NCBI GenBank assembly: GCA_963666965.1
Contig: OY762939.1
Coordinates: 1,612,001 to 1,676,000, forward strand
Source: Proruminimicrobium sp963666965
GTDB lineage: Bacteria > Elusimicrobiota > Endomicrobiia > Endomicrobiales > Endomicrobiaceae
Length of the DNA stretch: 64,000 bases
Direction of reading: 5' to 3'
This document shows, in pieces, positions 26,446 to 34,659 of this stretch. A program made the position numbers and the translations under genes. Position 1 is the first letter of the stretch, and each line of letters opens with the position of its first letter. The notes below the pieces were generated by a model, which did no database searches, was not told the origin of the DNA, and saw only the letters and a program-made list of their open reading frames with translations.

Positions 26446-26584
26446 GAAACTCTCCTTGACTGAACAGGATAATTAGTCCTATTAGTATGAATTTTATTAT
26501 CATTTACAACCCCCTTTTAGCACTACATTTTTAGTGCTGCTCTCAAGTCTTATACTACTTTTGTACTACAAATAACGACATTAA

Positions 26585-26815
26585 TTATCTTTTGTCTTTT
26601 GGCGGACATGGATCATTTTTATAGGTATTCTTTAAACCAATTTGCCCATTTAAATTTAAAACAATATGCTCGGACTTATTTCCAATTGCCATTTCCCTCC
26701 CTGCTTTTTGAGCTTCTGCCTTTGTGTCATAAACAGCGCTAACTCGACTTGCATTAGTTACTCTGTTAGCCCATCCATCTCCATGTGGTACTGTGTAAAC
26801 ATCCTTCTTTGCCAT
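26585..26815 (-). CDS. DUF2188 family small protein
   Basis: The protein is 76 residues from the ATG at 26813-26815, with ribosome site AAGGAGAACGAA. The sequence follows DUF2188: YTVPHGDGWANRVTNASR, a central DTKAEAQKAGREMA helix, and the C-terminal GQIGLKNTYKNDPCPPKD. These small proteins have no known function and are frequent on mobile DNA and in defence neighbourhoods. It is the first gene downstream of the minus-strand promoter in the divergent control region shared with the LexA-like gene. Confidence 0.8.
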   Translation of the reverse strand: MAKKDVYTVPHGDGWANRVTNASRVSAVYDTKAEAQKAGREMAIGNKSEHIVLNLNGQIGLKNTYKNDPCPPKDKR

Positions 26816-26864
26816 TTCGTTCTCCTTAGAACTATATTTGGTTATCCTTCTAACCAGTGACTTC

Positions 26865-26893
26865 ATAGTATCAAAAAAATACGAATTTGTAAA
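26865..26893 (-). promoter_or_regulatory. Minus-strand promoter of the DUF2188-methyltransferase operon
   Basis: On the minus strand TTTACA (26888-26893) is separated by 17 bases from TACTAT (26865-26870), a good vegetative promoter, about 50 bases before the DUF2188 start codon. An ACGAAT word lies inside the spacer and recurs near the opposing promoter, so it may be a repressor half-site. Confidence 0.6.
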
Positions 26894-26923
26894 GAAAAAA
26901 CATAATAAAAAACGAATAAATGC

Positions 26924-26952
26924 TTGATTTTTAGGTAAATATTTGGTATAAT
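26924..26952 (+). promoter_or_regulatory. Promoter of the LexA-like gene
   Basis: TTGATT (26924-26929), 17 bases, TATAAT (26947-26952), with TGG just before the -10 (extended -10). It lies 33 bases before the LexA-like start codon. A second ACGAAT word (26912-26917) lies just upstream of the -35, 31 bases from the first, about three helical turns. Confidence 0.75.
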
Positions 26953-26984
26953 ATGTAAAATTATCTTACTGAGAGGAGATAGTT

Positions 26985-27605
26985 ATGTCTCTTAATAAAA
27001 GACAACAAAAAATATTTGAAATCATAAAATCACGACCTACAATAACTCTAAAAGAAATAGCAGAAAAATTAGGACTGAAGTCTATAAGCAATATCCATGC
27101 TCATATTCAAAATATGATAGACAAAAACTTTATTGCCCGAAATGGCCGAAATTTAATAGTTAAAAGTTCTCAAGAATCTGATATTTCATATATACCTTTC
27201 TATGGCTTTGCGCAGTGTGGTTATAATGATATTTTAACAGAATCAAACGTTGTAGATTATATACCAATGCCGACAAGATTTTTACCAAATCCAATAAATA
27301 ATTTATTTTTAATTAAAGCCAAAGGCGATTCTATGGAACCAACAATAACTGAAGGAGAGTTATTGCTTTTTAGAAAACTTGGGAACGAAAAACCAAAAGA
27401 AAATGAGATTGTGTTATGTTTTCATGGTGAAGGAATAAAAATAAAAAGATATAATCTTTTCAGAGATAAAAATGGAAAATCAAAACCTCGTCTTATTTCG
27501 GACAATAAATCAAAATTTGAACCTATACCTATCGACACAAGTGAAGATAACTGCAATCAAAATCAAATCATTGCTAAGCTTGTAAAACTTGCTAAAGCTA
27601 TATAG
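26985..27605 (+). CDS. LexA-like S24 autoproteolytic repressor
   Basis: The 206-residue protein has an N-terminal winged helix (RQQKIFEIIKSRPTITLKEI, AEKLGLKSISNIHAHIQ, LexA style) and a C-terminal S24 peptidase domain. The nucleophile is S116 in AKGDSMEPTITEGE, the general base is K154 in GIKIKR, and the cleavage site is probably C78-G79 in YGFAQCGYND. Such repressors cleave themselves when stimulated by RecA on single-stranded DNA. The gene is divergent from the phage-like operon and lies 37 bases before the 637-residue gene on the same strand. It could be a prophage-type repressor or the damage sensor of a defence unit. Confidence 0.88.
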   Translation: MSLNKRQQKIFEIIKSRPTITLKEIAEKLGLKSISNIHAHIQNMIDKNFIARNGRNLIVKSSQESDISYIPFYGFAQCGYNDILTESNVVDYIPMPTRFLPNPINNLFLIKAKGDSMEPTITEGELLLFRKLGNEKPKENEIVLCFHGEGIKIKRYNLFRDKNGKSKPRLISDNKSKFEPIPIDTSEDNCNQNQIIAKLVKLAKAI

Positions 27606-27642
27606 CAGCAAACTGAAAAAAGATATCTAGGAGGCAATAAAA

Positions 27643-29556
27643 ATGATAACTGATCGAGCTATTGCAAGTTTATCGTTAGTTAAAACTCTTTGGGATAGCA
27701 ACAATAAAAATGACTATATAGAAAATTTTGTCCCATTTGTTGCAACTCTTATAAAAAATAAAAAATACACACATATTCCTGTTGATAATATGGAAAAATT
27801 TCTAGAAGATTTTAAAAATGAATTTGGTCTAGATATCCCTTACCATCCAATGCTTACAATACTGAGAAGATGTAAAACAAAAAAAATATTAAAAAAAGAA
27901 AATATATCATATTATGTTCCTATTAACGAAAATGTTATCAAATATGATTTTACAGCCAAAGAATTACAGAAAAAGGCTGAAATTGAAGAATTAATGGAAA
28001 AATTTATTATTTTTGCAAAACAAGATTTTAATATCTCATTAATGAAAAATGAAACTTATAACATTCTTAATTCTTTTTTATATGATTATGACTTAGACAT
28101 TTTATTTGCATCCCAATATACTGAACATTTATTACCCGAAACTAAAGTTATATCTTCTTATAAATATATTATGTGTTCCTATATTAATCATTTAAGAACA
28201 CATGAATATGTTTTTTTTGAAAAATTCGTAGATATAGCAATTGGACATATTCTTGCTAATTCAATAATCTATAACCCTAAAACAAATATAGACTTAAACG
28301 ATTTAAATATTTATTTTGATTCTAAATGTATATTTTATTTATTAGGAGTTATGGGCAAAGAAAATCAAAAAATATATGAAAAATTAACACAAACTTTAGA
28401 TAAAAATAAAGTTAATTTATATATTTTTAACCATACAAAAGATGAAATACTTAAAATACTAAAAACTTGTCTTCGTTTTATTAATTCGCCTGATTATGAT
28501 ATTGAAAAAGCTAGTCCCGTATTGCGTTACTTTAAAGATAATGATTATAACTCCAGTGATATTCAACAATTTATAATAAGTCTTGATGAAAAACTAGTTT
28601 CTTATAATATAAAAACAATGGATACTCCATCTATTAAAGAATATAAAATAGATGAAACTACATTAAAAGCAAAAATAAAAGATATTTATGAACAACATAC
28701 AGCTCCTGAAAAAATTGAAGCAAAAAAAGATACAATTGATAAAGATATCACATCAATAGCTGCAATAATTTTTTTACGTAAAGGAACAAAAGCACAAAAT
28801 TTAAAAGAAGCAAAACATATATTTGTAACTCCAAATACTGCTCTTGCCTATGCAAATAAATTATTTGAGAAGAATTCTGATTTTAATTATATTCCTGCAT
28901 GTATAACAGATGTTTTTTTAGGAACCGCTATATGGATACAAAATCCAACAGTTTTTGTTGATAAAAATAAAGAAGTATTAATAGCTAGATGTTCAGTCGT
29001 TGTGCAACCAAATCCTGCCCTTGTAAAAAAAATTGTTCAAACAGCTGACAAATTAAAGACTTCTGGTCAAATTAATGAAACTGATTATTTGCTATTGAGA
29101 AATTATCCCTTTTTACATCAAGAAATCGCCAATAAAACAGCTGGTAATGTTGAATCATTAAAAGAATCTTTAATTGAAGAGATTTTACAAGATATGAAAA
29201 ACAATATGACTGCTGAGTATTTAGAAAAGTTAGCAATTGAAAAAAATGAAAAAAAAGAAAAAGAACGCGAACTTGAACAAGAAAAAGAAAAAATAAGATT
29301 GATACAAATTAAAAAGAATAAATTAAGTGCTCAGATTGATATTGCTGTTAAAGTAGTTGTTTTTATAATATTATTGATTTTAGCTGTATGCTTTTATTAT
29401 TTTATAAATGACATCTCAGGATTTATTATGTTTTCTTTAGATATTATACTTTTATTTTTTTTAAAAACGAACAAATTTGAATTTATACAAAAAATATTAA
29501 CCAGTATATCAACTAAAATATCAACTAAAATAAATAATAAATTGTATGGTATTTAA
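27643..29556 (+). CDS. Predicted membrane-anchored PIN-like nuclease with winged helix
   Basis: Not a family I can name. The 637 residues can be read as four parts. Residues 1-95 look like a winged helix (PYHPMLTILRRCKTKKILKK). Residues 220-430 look PIN-like: LNIYFDSKCIFYLLG with D226, DEILKIL with E268, KDITSIAAIIFLRK with D368, HIFVTPNTALA and ITDVFLGTAIW with D423. Residues 515-560 form a highly charged coiled coil, and two membrane helices lie at 567-587 and 592-608. PIN domains are metal-dependent RNases. An AGGAGGCAATAAA ribosome site precedes the ATG, 37 bases after the LexA-like gene, so both are probably one unit. Confidence 0.6.
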   Translation: MITDRAIASLSLVKTLWDSNNKNDYIENFVPFVATLIKNKKYTHIPVDNMEKFLEDFKNEFGLDIPYHPMLTILRRCKTKKILKKENISYYVPINENVIKYDFTAKELQKKAEIEELMEKFIIFAKQDFNISLMKNETYNILNSFLYDYDLDILFASQYTEHLLPETKVISSYKYIMCSYINHLRTHEYVFFEKFVDIAIGHILANSIIYNPKTNIDLNDLNIYFDSKCIFYLLGVMGKENQKIYEKLTQTLDKNKVNLYIFNHTKDEILKILKTCLRFINSPDYDIEKASPVLRYFKDNDYNSSDIQQFIISLDEKLVSYNIKTMDTPSIKEYKIDETTLKAKIKDIYEQHTAPEKIEAKKDTIDKDITSIAAIIFLRKGTKAQNLKEAKHIFVTPNTALAYANKLFEKNSDFNYIPACITDVFLGTAIWIQNPTVFVDKNKEVLIARCSVVVQPNPALVKKIVQTADKLKTSGQINETDYLLLRNYPFLHQEIANKTAGNVESLKESLIEEILQDMKNNMTAEYLEKLAIEKNEKKEKERELEQEKEKIRLIQIKKNKLSAQIDIAVKVVVFIILLILAVCFYYFINDISGFIMFSLDIILLFFLKTNKFEFIQKILTSISTKISTKINNKLYGI

Positions 29557-29593
29557 TATTATGTATTCATATAAGACTTTTAAGTTAGCGTGA

Positions 29594-29818
29594 TATCTCT
29601 TTTTAAGGATATGTAATAAGAATATATTATTTTATAAACTTCTAAAACTTGTTAAACAATCTTCTAAGGAAGCCAGCTCAGTCAATATAGTCCGTTATGT
29701 GACTCTCCGCCAACTTAAAGCAGGAGCACAGATATCAATTGATTCTGTAGAAAAAATTAAACAAGCGTTCATAAATAAAGATATAGACTTTTTTAAAAAT
29801 TATCTGTCTACAATTTGA
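29594..29818 (+). pseudogene. Start-less open frame, probable C-terminal gene fragment
   Basis: After a TGA at 29591-29593 the frame stays open to TGA 29816-29818 without a usable start codon. Its last ~50 residues look like real protein (SVNIVRYVTLRQLKAGAQIS, then IDSVEKIKQAFINKDIDFF), with good amphipathic pattern. It overlaps the convergent HExxH gene by 19 bases. I take it as the tail of a gene truncated by rearrangement. The family is not recognised. Confidence 0.4.
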
Positions 29819-31308
29819 GAATCCCTTATATTGGTGGGATTCCACAATACTTTTTTTGTCGTATGTAAATTTATATTAAGTGCCCCAGCTAATAAGTGAC
29901 ACATATTTTCTTTGCATTCAAATGGAATATTATTGAGAAATCCTTTATTACATTCATCATAATATTTGGCACATTGTTGAGTTGATAAAAAAGGACATGG
30001 CTGATGAATATTCTCATTGCTAATCAATCTAAAAAAAAGCAACTCCATATTCGCAAAAACTTCAGCATAGTCTATATATTTTGGAGTGTTAATATTCAAT
30101 AGATGACAAAAAGTATCGTTATGCGTTTTTGTAAATAGCAGAGGTATTCCATAAATTTTAAATATTTGCAAGTTCAAATCTAATACATCATTTATAAAGG
30201 CTTCTTTAATTAGCTCTATAACATACTTCCAACCATTACTATAAAATTGAACAGCATATTTTTGAAATTCATTCATTAAGCATGTTAAAACATTATCAGA
30301 ATTATTTGAATTTAATTTTCTTACAAAAGAATCAACATTTGTGTTATTAGGAAATAATTTATACTTTCCCGCTAATTGATTCAATGTTTCATCAATGCAA
30401 TCAATATTAACATTTTCAAACAGTGTCCGTTCAATATCAAGTATTCGCATGATCAGCACTACAGTATTTCTTTTGGGCCAACCATCTCGCATAAATAATT
30501 CTGTAACCACAATAACTTGTGCACTGTTACCAATATAACCTTTTGCATTTAACATCCTTACAAATAAAAAATATTTATGATTATCAAATTCGTTTAAATC
30601 AGCGATCTCTATCTTTTTTATTCCCTTCCAATCGTCATTATTTACAATTTGTTGAATTGCTTCAGCTTGAGATTCTCTAACCGTAGCAAATGTAACAGGA
30701 TAAGCATAAAGCTTTTCATCTATGTTCTGTAGAACAATTTTTACAATGGGAATATTTTTATTCCCCATATCAACTTCTTCTTCTATCACATCAAAAACTT
30801 TTTCATTAGAGGATAAATATTTTATATCTGTAGTGAGAATTTTAAAAAAATCTTTTATTGCTTTTATATAACTTAAAGAATTTATATTACTTATTAGAAT
30901 ATTTATATCATCATTGTATATGTTATTGTCCTTAGTAAGATTTACAACTATTTCTGTAAAAAACGAATACCATAGTTCTATACCTGTGTACATTGATACT
31001 GTTTGTAGGTAATGAATATATTCATGAAAAAAAGAACCTTTATTCATTTTGTATGTATCTAATTGAAAGAGAATTTTATTTGAACTGCTTTCATCAATAC
31101 TTAAGTCTGGTATTCTCATATATAAGGCAAAAAAAGTGTAATCAAATCCATAACTATTCTTCTCGTATAAAAAATTATTATATTCTCTTTGCACTCTATA
31201 TATAACCTCTTCAATGTACTGTTTTCTAATAAAGATAATTTTACATAAAAGTAAATAAAAAAGATAATTATATGCTATAGTCTTTCCAATTGAAAAATTC
31301 GATATCAT
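29800..31308 (-). CDS. Putative zinc metallopeptidase-like protein with C-terminal cysteine cluster
   Basis: The 502-residue protein has a zincin motif HEYIHYLQ (H95, E96, H99) in a helix, MNKGSFFHEYIHYLQTV; a third ligand could come from the acidic helix RESQAEAIQQIV. The C-terminal 70 residues contain five cysteines in CPFLSTQQC, DEC, FEC and ENMC, which could bind zinc or an iron-sulfur cluster. No signal peptide is obvious, so it is probably cytoplasmic. The first ATG has a weak ribosome site, and the true start may be later (for example M64). The gene stands alone and is not a family I can name. Confidence 0.55.
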   Translation of the reverse strand: MISNFSIGKTIAYNYLFYLLLCKIIFIRKQYIEEVIYRVQREYNNFLYEKNSYGFDYTFFALYMRIPDLSIDESSSNKILFQLDTYKMNKGSFFHEYIHYLQTVSMYTGIELWYSFFTEIVVNLTKDNNIYNDDINILISNINSLSYIKAIKDFFKILTTDIKYLSSNEKVFDVIEEEVDMGNKNIPIVKIVLQNIDEKLYAYPVTFATVRESQAEAIQQIVNNDDWKGIKKIEIADLNEFDNHKYFLFVRMLNAKGYIGNSAQVIVVTELFMRDGWPKRNTVVLIMRILDIERTLFENVNIDCIDETLNQLAGKYKLFPNNTNVDSFVRKLNSNNSDNVLTCLMNEFQKYAVQFYSNGWKYVIELIKEAFINDVLDLNLQIFKIYGIPLLFTKTHNDTFCHLLNINTPKYIDYAEVFANMELLFFRLISNENIHQPCPFLSTQQCAKYYDECNKGFLNNIPFECKENMCHLLAGALNINLHTTKKVLWNPTNIRDSQIVDR

Positions 31309-31410
31309 TAAATCTCAAAAAAGCAGATTTTGTAGTTGTTCAACATCCAAAATAGCTATTATTATGTTGATAAATAAGAATAGCAGGGTTTGTAAAACAA
31401 AGTGCAAATT

Positions 31411-31459
31411 TTGTTATTTTGACTATGTTTAGATACTGTCAAAGGAGTAAAATTCAAAA
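31411..31459. repeat. Dispersed short repeat, copy 2
   Basis: It contains GGAGTAAAATTCAAAA (31444-31459), identical to 8203-8218, and TTGTTATTTTGAC (31411-31423), the exact complement of 8224-8236. The order and relative orientation of the two words differ from copy 1, suggesting rearrangement of a degenerate element. Confidence 0.4.
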
Positions 31460-31754
31460 AGTTTTAAAATATTTTTAATTTTTTGTTCTACTTTTGAGTG
31501 ACAGAATGTACCACTTCTTTTTTATAACTTATTACAGTTAAATTCTTATAAATAGATATCAATTTGTTGATAAATGAAATAATTTCCCTGATAAGTTTTT
31601 AGGGAATTTTGATTTTGTTCTTAATTTTATGACGTTAAATTGTGTCAAATATTCTTTGAAGTATTAAAAAAGCTATAAATTCGCTGTATTTTCCCTGTTT
31701 TTTATGGAATTTAGAGAGAGTATTGCTATTGATACTAGTTACTCCGCCATGTTT

Positions 31755-31776
31755 GAGCCCTTTTGGGCTCTTTTTT
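31755..31776 (+). terminator. Rho-independent terminator without an assigned gene
   Basis: GAGCCC-TTTT-GGGCTC (31755-31770) is followed by six T. It is a strong plus-strand terminator, but the nearest intact plus-strand gene ends 2.2 kb upstream at 29556 and a minus-strand gene intervenes. It therefore ends an unrecognised transcript starting in 31309-31754, or is a leftover of rearranged DNA. Confidence 0.75.
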
Positions 31777-31851
31777 ATTTATTTTGAACTTCGGATATCG
31801 GCTCGCTACCGCTCGGCTGTGCTGGATATACCTTGCCCAAAATAAATAAAA
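31773..31851. repeat. 14-bp inverted repeat around a GC-rich core
   Basis: TTTTATTTATTTTG (31773-31786) is exactly complementary to CAAAATAAATAAAA (31838-31851). The 51-base core is unusually GC-rich (includes CGGCTCGCTACCGCTCGGC). The repeat begins inside the T-tract of the preceding terminator. It could form a cruciform or long hairpin. Confidence 0.6.
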
Positions 31852-32270
31852 CATATCTCCAAAATTTTCTCAAACAATTTTACTTCGTCTTTTGACTTTA
31901 TACTTTCTTACAAAGTGGTTCGGGTACCTCCGGCTCCGCCTCTTCACAGTACACTCTTCGTTTTGCTTTGCAAATCCGTCCAACTTCATATAACTTCGTG
32001 CCTCATCTAAAATTAAAATAGAAAATTATATGCCTATTTATTATTAGTTTTTAAGTTTTCTTTTAACCATGTATTTTTACAAATCTTCTATAAGTAAAAC
32101 AAATATATAAAAAATTTATTCCATATCTTACGCTATTTCATAATTTTAATTAACAAATATACATAAATTGATTTTAATTTTAAATAGTTGCAAAAAAATT
32201 ATATTTTTGTAAAAATATTAGTAAAGTATAGTTTCAATATATTTTTTGTAAAAAGGATATAAAGGACATA

Positions 32271-34169
32271 ATGAAAGAAAACAGTGTCTACATTTTACAT
32301 TTATCCGATTTACACATACAACACCAACATATTTCTTCCAGTCGAGATAGAAATATTCCTTTATATGAAGAAATAGCAAATCATATACGAGATCTCAAAA
32401 TAACAACTATTATTATTGTGGACACTGGCGATATTGTCAATGCAACAAAAGTAATAAAAGAATACACTAAAAGATTGAACTATGCAAAAGATTTTTACGC
32501 AAATTTAAAAGAGCATTTAAAAAAATATGACTGCAAGATTATTAGTTTGCAGTTTGTCCCTGGGAATCATGATATTAATCGAAGAGGCAAAAACAAGCTT
32601 GCAAATTTTTATAAACTTACAAATGAATTAAGGGAGATTTTTGGATTTCAAACCCAAAACAAGCCTTTGATATTTGATACTATTTCAATTTACAATAATA
32701 TAAATATAAATTTTTTTATTCTAAATACCTCTATAAAAAAAGTAACGACTATAAAAAAATACATAGATATTATATCCACACATTATAATGATTATAAACC
32801 TTCAGGACAAAACTTTAATATTCTCATAACACATCATTCTATTAACAGTTTAGATAAAAAAATAAAAAACTATTTTTTCAAAAACGGTGGTTTATCAAGC
32901 AGTACAAATATTATTTTATGCGGTCATGAACACATAAATGATATAGGATTATATAGAGGACTTATGACTCTCCAAACAGGCAATGATTACTTTGAGAAAG
33001 CTCAAACTAAATCAACCCAGAGATATGCAATTTATAAAATAAATATTATAACTAAAACTTGCGATGTAATTTACCAGGATAACATAAAAAAACATTTTTC
33101 TGTTAAAGATTGGAATGAACAGAACACAGAAATTTTTTATGAAATAAAACAATTTAATTCTAGCAGTATATCTAAATATATTTTATACGATAATGATATT
33201 AAAAAATTCATAGAGAAATTCAGCCTTGCTATTGGCAAAATAAATTCTCAAATCGATAATGAAATATTTAAAATATGGATAGATTATTACAGTGATACTT
33301 TCGTTGATTTTCTCAAAAAAGAAAAAAATAACAAAAAAGAAAACACAGAAGTAATTAAGAACTTATTAAATTCTAAATATAATCAAATTTACCAGATGTT
33401 ATTTGTACCTTTAAAACATGACAAACATGATAGAGCCGATCAAACAATAAATATATGGAAAAAAAAATGTAATGAAGACAAAAAGACTGAGACCGATGTC
33501 ACTTCTACTAGTTTCAATGGATTTATCTATAGTCTTTGTGCTAAAAGTCTTATTATTTTAAATGAAACTATAAAAGAGGATTTAAAACTTGATATTGATA
33601 TAAGAATTCATACTAGGTTATTAAAAAAAGAAGCTGAAACTAATCAAATAAAGTATCAAGCAGATTGTGTTATAGTATACGATGCTAACACAAAGGAAAA
33701 GGCAATCAAATCTACACTTCATAGCAAACAGGATATATTATATGAAAACACAACAATAGAAAAAGCCAATACTAATGAAAAACATTCCTGGATCATGCTT
33801 TCTGCAAATAATACAATGCGTTGTGATAGTGAAAAAAATATATGTAATGATACAAACTGGGATGCTTTTATGACATGTGCCCCATTTTTTCAAAAAAATA
33901 TAGTTGATGAACATATAAATTCAAATCTAGTAAAATTACCATGTTTAACTTTTACAATTTCATTAAAAACAAAAGACCACATAGATTCGAAAACAAGATG
34001 TGAATTAAGAGAAAAGATTCCGAAGATATTGACAGTTTTAGATACCTTAAACCTTTGTAAAATAATATCAGATCAAATTGACTGTTATGCTCGTGTTTTT
34101 GACTTCAGCGTTGATGATATTTTGAAAGAAAACTTAAAATTAAAAGATGCCTTAAAAAAGACATCTTGA
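32271..34169 (+). CDS. Metallophosphoesterase with large C-terminal domain of unknown function
   Basis: The 632-residue protein has a calcineurin-like phosphoesterase domain at about residues 5-260 with all metal motifs: DLH (D13, H15), TGD (D54), GNHD (98-101), THH (187-189) and GHEH (218-221). The C-terminal 370 residues are not recognised; they include a charged helical stretch and an aspartate-rich segment ADCVIVYDANTKEK. The substrate could be nucleic acid, a cyclic nucleotide or phosphoprotein. Its position on an R-M island and its multi-domain layout fit an immune effector, but that is inference. A 113-residue gene follows 63 bases later. Confidence 0.75.
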   Translation: MKENSVYILHLSDLHIQHQHISSSRDRNIPLYEEIANHIRDLKITTIIIVDTGDIVNATKVIKEYTKRLNYAKDFYANLKEHLKKYDCKIISLQFVPGNHDINRRGKNKLANFYKLTNELREIFGFQTQNKPLIFDTISIYNNININFFILNTSIKKVTTIKKYIDIISTHYNDYKPSGQNFNILITHHSINSLDKKIKNYFFKNGGLSSSTNIILCGHEHINDIGLYRGLMTLQTGNDYFEKAQTKSTQRYAIYKINIITKTCDVIYQDNIKKHFSVKDWNEQNTEIFYEIKQFNSSSISKYILYDNDIKKFIEKFSLAIGKINSQIDNEIFKIWIDYYSDTFVDFLKKEKNNKKENTEVIKNLLNSKYNQIYQMLFVPLKHDKHDRADQTINIWKKKCNEDKKTETDVTSTSFNGFIYSLCAKSLIILNETIKEDLKLDIDIRIHTRLLKKEAETNQIKYQADCVIVYDANTKEKAIKSTLHSKQDILYENTTIEKANTNEKHSWIMLSANNTMRCDSEKNICNDTNWDAFMTCAPFFQKNIVDEHINSNLVKLPCLTFTISLKTKDHIDSKTRCELREKIPKILTVLDTLNLCKIISDQIDCYARVFDFSVDDILKENLKLKDALKKTS

Positions 34170-34175
34170 AAATAT

Positions 34176-34207
34176 AGTCCAAAACAAATATAATTTTCTT
34201 TTGGACT
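34176..34207. repeat. Hairpin between the metallophosphoesterase and the 113-residue gene
   Basis: AGTCCAAAA (34176-34184) pairs with TTTTGGACT (34199-34207) around 14 bases. No T-tract follows on either strand, so it may attenuate or stabilise the transcript rather than terminate it. Confidence 0.4.
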
Positions 34208-34232
34208 AGAAAAATCTTTGTAAGAGGGTAAT

Positions 34233-34574
34233 ATGGAGAATAATTTATATTTTTTTAAATTTGTTAGCTTGAGAGACATTTTTAATGGGACATATTCAAA
34301 TCGAGAAATATTTGTAGACACTTTTGCATTAAATGTTGAACTAGCAACAACAGAAAGAAATTTTAAGTTTACTAAAGCAAAAGAAATCGATAAAAAATTA
34401 TTAATTTTAAGACAAATCTATTCTAAAACCTATGAAGATATGAATATGAATTTGTACACTTGCGGATTGCGTTCATCTGTTTCTGTAGAATATAAAGATT
34501 TTATTAAAATTTTCAACACCCATAGCAAAACTACATTTTCTAGCACTACTTTCTCTGTAAAAATGTTTCTGTAA
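34233..34574 (+). CDS. Hypothetical 113-residue protein downstream of the metallophosphoesterase
   Basis: It has a plausible ribosome site (AAGAGGGTAAT) before the ATG and amino-acid composition like its neighbours. The sequence (LYFFKFVSLRDIFNGTYSN, later ATTERNFKFTKAKEIDKKLL) is not recognised. The last 20 residues are rich in Ser, Thr and Phe and look out of register with the rest, so the gene may be a frameshifted or truncated N-terminal piece. It probably shares a transcript with the metallophosphoesterase gene. Confidence 0.45.
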   Translation: MENNLYFFKFVSLRDIFNGTYSNREIFVDTFALNVELATTERNFKFTKAKEIDKKLLILRQIYSKTYEDMNMNLYTCGLRSSVSVEYKDFIKIFNTHSKTTFSSTTFSVKMFL

Positions 34575-34659
34575 AACTGTTTTGGTTTTTTATTTTACAT
34601 TATCAATGTAGTATTTCATCATTATCAAATTATCGATTGGCAAATAGTTTAGCACATTA

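Larger units (their letters stand above)
31309..32270. other. Long intergenic region with hairpins and shifted base composition
   Basis: These 960 bases have no convincing gene. They contain copy 2 of the dispersed repeat (31411-31459), a strong plus-strand terminator with no gene ahead of it (31755-31776), a 14-bp inverted repeat around a GC-rich core (31773-31851), and a further GC-rich patch (31920-32000). Both flanking genes are AT-rich. An untranslated RNA ending at the terminator is possible. Confidence 0.45.

Noticed and set aside
26519..26538. Hairpin AGCACTA-CATTTT-TAGTGCT as a terminator
   Set aside because: No T-tract on either strand, and the stem is only 7 bp between co-directional genes; function unclear.
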